64,000 bases of DNA from UBA7330 sp043554545 (lineage in GTDB: Bacteria; Bacteroidota; Bacteroidia; Cytophagales; Cyclobacteriaceae): the NCBI GenBank assembly GCA_043554545.1, contig CP121337.1, forward strand, positions 4,402,001 to 4,466,000. The letters are read 5' to 3'. Under the pieces are notes generated by a model. That model was not told the origin of the DNA. It ran no database searches and was given only the letters and a program-made list of their open reading frames with translations. A program made the position numbers and the translations under genes. Positions within the stretch are counted from its first letter, which is position 1. Each line of letters starts with the position of its first letter. This document shows positions 61,253 to 64,000 of this stretch, one piece after another.

Positions 61253-61848
61253 TATAAAATATTTGCTTCCCAAATGATGTAGGCGTATACCCCAAACCTC
61301 ATAAAACGCATCAATGAAATAACCATGAAGCGCTTAACAGGGTACTTTACCGTACCCATGAGCATGCAAATCCCTGAAAAAGGGATTGGTGTGATAGCCG
61401 CGACGATGACAAGGAAACCTCCAAACCTATTCATATGTTTTTCAAACCTCCCTAAATAATTTTTTTCCAGAGAAGCGTAAAGTCTGGTGGTATTGAAATG
61501 TGATCCGATATAATAACCGACAGCACCAGCCAGGTAAGAGATCACAGAAAGGGCAATGATGTTTTGGATATAAAGATCAAGGTTTTCATGCCGAAGTGCC
61601 CAGATCATAAATAACTCTGGTGGGATGATACCAAAAATGACTTCTGAAGCTAAGAAGATACCAAATATGGTTGTCGGCTGGTCATAGACCGGACCTAAAA
61701 TGTCTGCCAAAGAGAAATTAAACTTGTTTTTTAAGAAGAAATATCCTCCTACGATGACAATAAGCCAAATAAGTCCACGTCCCAGATTTTTTAATAAAAA
61801 CCGGGTCCTTTCTATTGTTTCTTTCCTTTCACTATGTTGTTCAGACAT
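61252..61848 (-). CDS. DedA / VTT-type membrane protein
   Basis: 198 residues with about five membrane segments. The SNARE-associated/VTT core is visible: FGIFLASEVIFGIIPPELFMIWAL (split at about 62-86) and YLAGAVGYYIGSHFNTTRL with FGGFLVIVAAITPIPFSGICMLMG (split near 110-165). The PIPFSG form fits the F/YxxxR or [FY]xPxR-type motif of DedA proteins. The family is involved in undecaprenyl-phosphate or phospholipid flipping; the substrate here is unknown. It is co-transcribed with hemH (TAATG overlap). Confidence 0.85.
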   Translation of the reverse strand: MSEQHSERKETIERTRFLLKNLGRGLIWLIVIVGGYFFLKNKFNFSLADILGPVYDQPTTIFGIFLASEVIFGIIPPELFMIWALRHENLDLYIQNIIALSVISYLAGAVGYYIGSHFNTTRLYASLEKNYLGRFEKHMNRFGGFLVIVAAITPIPFSGICMLMGTVKYPVKRFMVISLMRFMRFGVYAYIIWEANIL

Positions 61849-61930
61849 TTAGCGTGGTGATCTTTGGGTTTAAATGGAGACGCAAATTATTGTTTATTAG
61901 ACAATTTTACGAAGAAGGCAAACAAGATAA

Positions 61931-62566
61931 TCAATCGTTTTTTGCTTGTTTTTGTTTTTCTGGTGCTATTTTTTCTTTTTGTAAAAAGGTGACCTGCCAA
62001 TAAGGATCAGAAAGCTCTGTGTATCTTCCGTGAAACTCTGTAAGCATTATTTTAACTGCATAGTTAAGCCTGTTTACCGCGTCACGATAGTAATCTGTCC
62101 TGTTTTTAGGGTGAAAAATAAAAAATTTGATGATTGGAAAAGCGCAAACCCTAAACTCACCAAGTACTTTACTGACCAGACTAGGTCCATCTTCCAATTC
62201 AATCAATGCTTTTTGGCAGCATTTTCCAATCCCTTGAATAAGTGAGGCATAGATCTCTGCTATTTCGGATTCTTGTTTTCTGAGTTCTTCAGAGATTTCT
62301 TCACAATGCGCGTTTAAAATCCGCAGTCCGGGCAAGCTTACATTCGCTTCTTTGAATATATCCGGCTGCCACAGAATCTCTCTAAATGTAAAGATCGAAG
62401 GCAGAATTTCAGTGTCATAATCTTCGTCATTTTTTAGCAAGTTGAGATGTCTGGTAGACAAATTCGGAATGATCACCCTGCCAGCATGCAAACTAAACTC
62501 CCAGCCCCTTTCATCTGAATCAATCAGATCAATAAAATTCCATATTTCATTTAGTGAAATCTTCAT
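61931..62566 (-). CDS. Hypothetical protein, 211 residues
   Basis: Not assigned to a family. The protein is largely helical (LGEFRVCAFPIIKFFIFHPKNR, EEISEELRKQESEIAEIYASL) with Cys at about 88, 118, 119 and 140 and a Lys-rich C-terminus (EKIAPEKQKQAKND). It has no signal peptide or clear membrane helix. It stands alone between the DedA-type gene (82 bases) and a divergent small gene (106 bases). Confidence 0.72.
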   Translation of the reverse strand: MKISLNEIWNFIDLIDSDERGWEFSLHAGRVIIPNLSTRHLNLLKNDEDYDTEILPSIFTFREILWQPDIFKEANVSLPGLRILNAHCEEISEELRKQESEIAEIYASLIQGIGKCCQKALIELEDGPSLVSKVLGEFRVCAFPIIKFFIFHPKNRTDYYRDAVNRLNYAVKIMLTEFHGRYTELSDPYWQVTFLQKEKIAPEKQKQAKND

Positions 62567-62672
62567 TGCGAGCTCAAATTAATCAACTAATTGATTTTAA
62601 CGAGTTGCTAACAATTTAATAATGCATTTAATGTAACCTTTCGCCCAATAAAATAGTATGCTTGCATAACAA

Positions 62673-62906
62673 ATGAGTGTCAATTTAAACCATATGGTAT
62701 CCCCGATATATTACAGCGGGGATAAAATTATCAGAATCTCAGACCTGCCCGCGGATCAATCCCATCTTTTTTCAGGTTGGATCAAACCGGAAGCCTATCT
62801 AAGCTTAGAAGTATTTAATGACCAGGATTGTGTCCGTTATGAAGATTATGAATATTGGTTTCAGAATTATTTCATTGCGGAAAAAGATCTCAACTACCTG
62901 ATTTAG
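62673..62906 (+). CDS. Hypothetical protein, 77 residues
   Basis: A small soluble protein with many aromatic residues in the C-terminal half (YEDYEYWFQNYF) and a mid section ISDLPADQSHLFSGWIKPEAYL. No domain recognised. Start ATG at 62673. It is followed after 45 bases by recJ on the same strand. I recall similar short proteins in Cytophagales genomes but cannot confirm it. Confidence 0.65.
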   Translation: MSVNLNHMVSPIYYSGDKIIRISDLPADQSHLFSGWIKPEAYLSLEVFNDQDCVRYEDYEYWFQNYFIAEKDLNYLI

Positions 62907-62951
62907 TAAATTCTTCTTTCCTAATTTGTCGGATATCACTAATTTCAGCCA

Positions 62952-64000
62952 ATGGAAAAGCGATGGGTGGAGAAAGAAATACCAGGTGAGCCTTTGATCG
63001 ATAGACTCTCGAAAGAGCTAAACATTAACAAGGCCCTTGCTACCCTTCTGGTACAAAGAGGTATCAAAACCTTTGAAGAGGCAAAAGACTTTTTTCGTCC
63101 GTCATTGAATCATCTTCATGATCCCTTTCTTATGAAAGATATGGAGATAGCTGTCAACAGGTTAGTGGAAGCGGTTCATGCCGGAGAAAAGATTCTTATC
63201 TATGGGGACTATGATGTTGACGGGACTACGTCGGTAGCCATGGCGTACAGTTTTATTCGTCAATTCACGGAAAATATTGCCTACTATATTCCAGATCGCT
63301 ATTCGGAAGGGTATGGTATTTCTGAAAAGGGGGTCAGATGGGCTGTGGAAGAGGGTTTTACCCTAATGATCGCCCTGGATTGTGGAATAAGAGCGAATAA
63401 TAACATCGGGCTGGCAAAAAGCCTGGGTCTTGACGTAATTGTCTGCGATCATCACCTTCCTGGAGAGGAGCTTCCTGAGGCTGTTGCGGTACTCGATCCT
63501 AAAAGATCGGATGATGAATATCCTTTCAAGGAATTGAGTGGCTGTGGAGTTGGTTTTAAATTGTTACATGGGTTCTGTCTCCAAAATACCGTCCCGCTTG
63601 AAAAGCTTTATGCGTATTTAGACTTTGTGGCTGTAAGCATTGCTTCGGATATTGTTCCGATCATTGGTGAGAACAGGGTGTTGACGTTCTACGGAGTGAG
63701 GAAACTTAACCATTCCCCTTCTGCCGGCTTAAAATCTTTGATGGAGATCAGCGGCCTTAAGGTACCTATAGGAATCTCTGACATTGTTTTTTATATCGGT
63801 CCTCGTATCAATGCAGCTGGTAGGCTTACTCACGCAAAAGAATCTGTCAGGTTATTGATTACGGAAAAAGAAGAAGACCTTGCTAATTTTTCAAACCACC
63901 TCAACCTTAAGAATACCGAGAGAAGAGATTTTGATCAGACCACTACAGCAGAGGCATTGGAGATGGTTGAGTCGGATGAGCAATTGATTAATGCCAAGAG
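62952..64000 (+). CDS. recJ: Single-stranded-DNA exonuclease RecJ, N-terminal part (cut by window end)
   Basis: The ATG at 62952 opens a frame that runs to the right edge without a stop; about 349 residues of the usual 560-580 are visible. RecJ is a 5'-3' exonuclease of recombination and mismatch repair. DHH-family motifs are clear: ILIYGDYDVDGTTSVAM (about 79-95), ALDCGIR (about 141-147), VICDHHLPGE form (about 162-171, as VCDHHLPGE), and FVAVSIASDIVPI (about 222-234), followed by IGPRINAAGRL (about 283-293), the DHHA1-side signature. No sequence beyond 64000 is available. Confidence 0.95.
   Translation, partial: MEKRWVEKEIPGEPLIDRLSKELNINKALATLLVQRGIKTFEEAKDFFRPSLNHLHDPFLMKDMEIAVNRLVEAVHAGEKILIYGDYDVDGTTSVAMAYSFIRQFTENIAYYIPDRYSEGYGISEKGVRWAVEEGFTLMIALDCGIRANNNIGLAKSLGLDVIVCDHHLPGEELPEAVAVLDPKRSDDEYPFKELSGCGVGFKLLHGFCLQNTVPLEKLYAYLDFVAVSIASDIVPIIGENRVLTFYGVRKLNHSPSAGLKSLMEISGLKVPIGISDIVFYIGPRINAAGRLTHAKESVRLLITEKEEDLANFSNHLNLKNTERRDFDQTTTAEALEMVESDEQLINAK

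Noticed and set aside
1..64000. Mobile elements, CRISPR arrays, prophage, defence systems, tRNA or rRNA
   Set aside because: I looked for transposase, integrase, repeat-spacer and tRNA-like patterns and saw none; the gene content is mostly housekeeping with conserved Bacteroidota neighbourhoods.

Overview
The window looks like part of a Bacteroidota chromosome, most likely order Cytophagales. It is AT-rich. Supporting signs are a GldJ-like gliding lipoprotein, a secreted amidase with a type IX secretion C-terminal domain, the FeoB-associated Cys-rich membrane protein, DUF4175, Ig-like lipoprotein and patatin/beta-barrel families typical of the phylum, and promoters of the Bacteroidota form (TTG near -33, TAnnTTTG near -7). 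I see no prophage, insertion sequence, CRISPR array, rRNA or tRNA. Two genes are cut by the window edges: mfd on the left and recJ on the right.  Layout: 1-4.6 kb holds mfd (3' part), gldJ and comF. 4.6-13.6 kb is a long + strand run: a small hypothetical, DUF4175, an anti-sigma-type ATPase, ybeY, mnmG, a methyltransferase and an Ig-like lipoprotein. Two parS-like sites lie directly in front of mnmG. A 365-base gap of about 21% GC at 13.6-14.0 kb carries several DnaA-box-like 9-mers and is my best candidate for oriC. 14-21.8 kb has a TPR protein, a Cys-rich hypothetical, a MarR-fadN-fadA beta-oxidation operon, a methyltransferase and a lipoprotein. 21.8-35 kb has a CASTOR/POLLUX-type channel, glutamate dehydrogenase, a phosphoesterase, a Na+/Ca2+ exchanger, an SDR, two tandem TerB-like genes, an NAT-like protein lacking its catalytic Cys, and mutS.  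35-42.9 kb is an iron island: a FecA-like TonB receptor, ferritin with an uncharacterised partner, feoA-feoB-Cys-rich protein, and an orphan NarL-type response regulator. Three promoters here (receptor, feoA, and the gene upstream of ferritin) share an 18-base dyad, NTNNCTA-N4-TAGNKAT, whose last base is the first T of the -33 TTG in every case. Three promoters (receptor, feoA and the response regulator itself) carry a second 7-3-7 palindrome, TTTAGAA-N3-TTCTAAA, at the expected transcription start. I read this as a two-layer iron circuit: a metal-dependent repressor on the start site plus an activator, possibly the response regulator, at the -33 edge. I do not know a published description of it, and it is the most interesting thing in the window.  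42.9-49.2 kb has fumarase, a SPOR-domain protein, map, a CLC channel, a gap with three perfect DnaA boxes, and two thioredoxin-fold proteins. 49.2-64 kb has a patatin-barrel protein, a TAXI-type binding protein, a SRPBCC protein, DUF1761, mscL, mazG, a NqrM-like protein, a glmM-cysteine desulfurase-amidase run, a DedA-type protein with hemH, two hypotheticals and the start of recJ.
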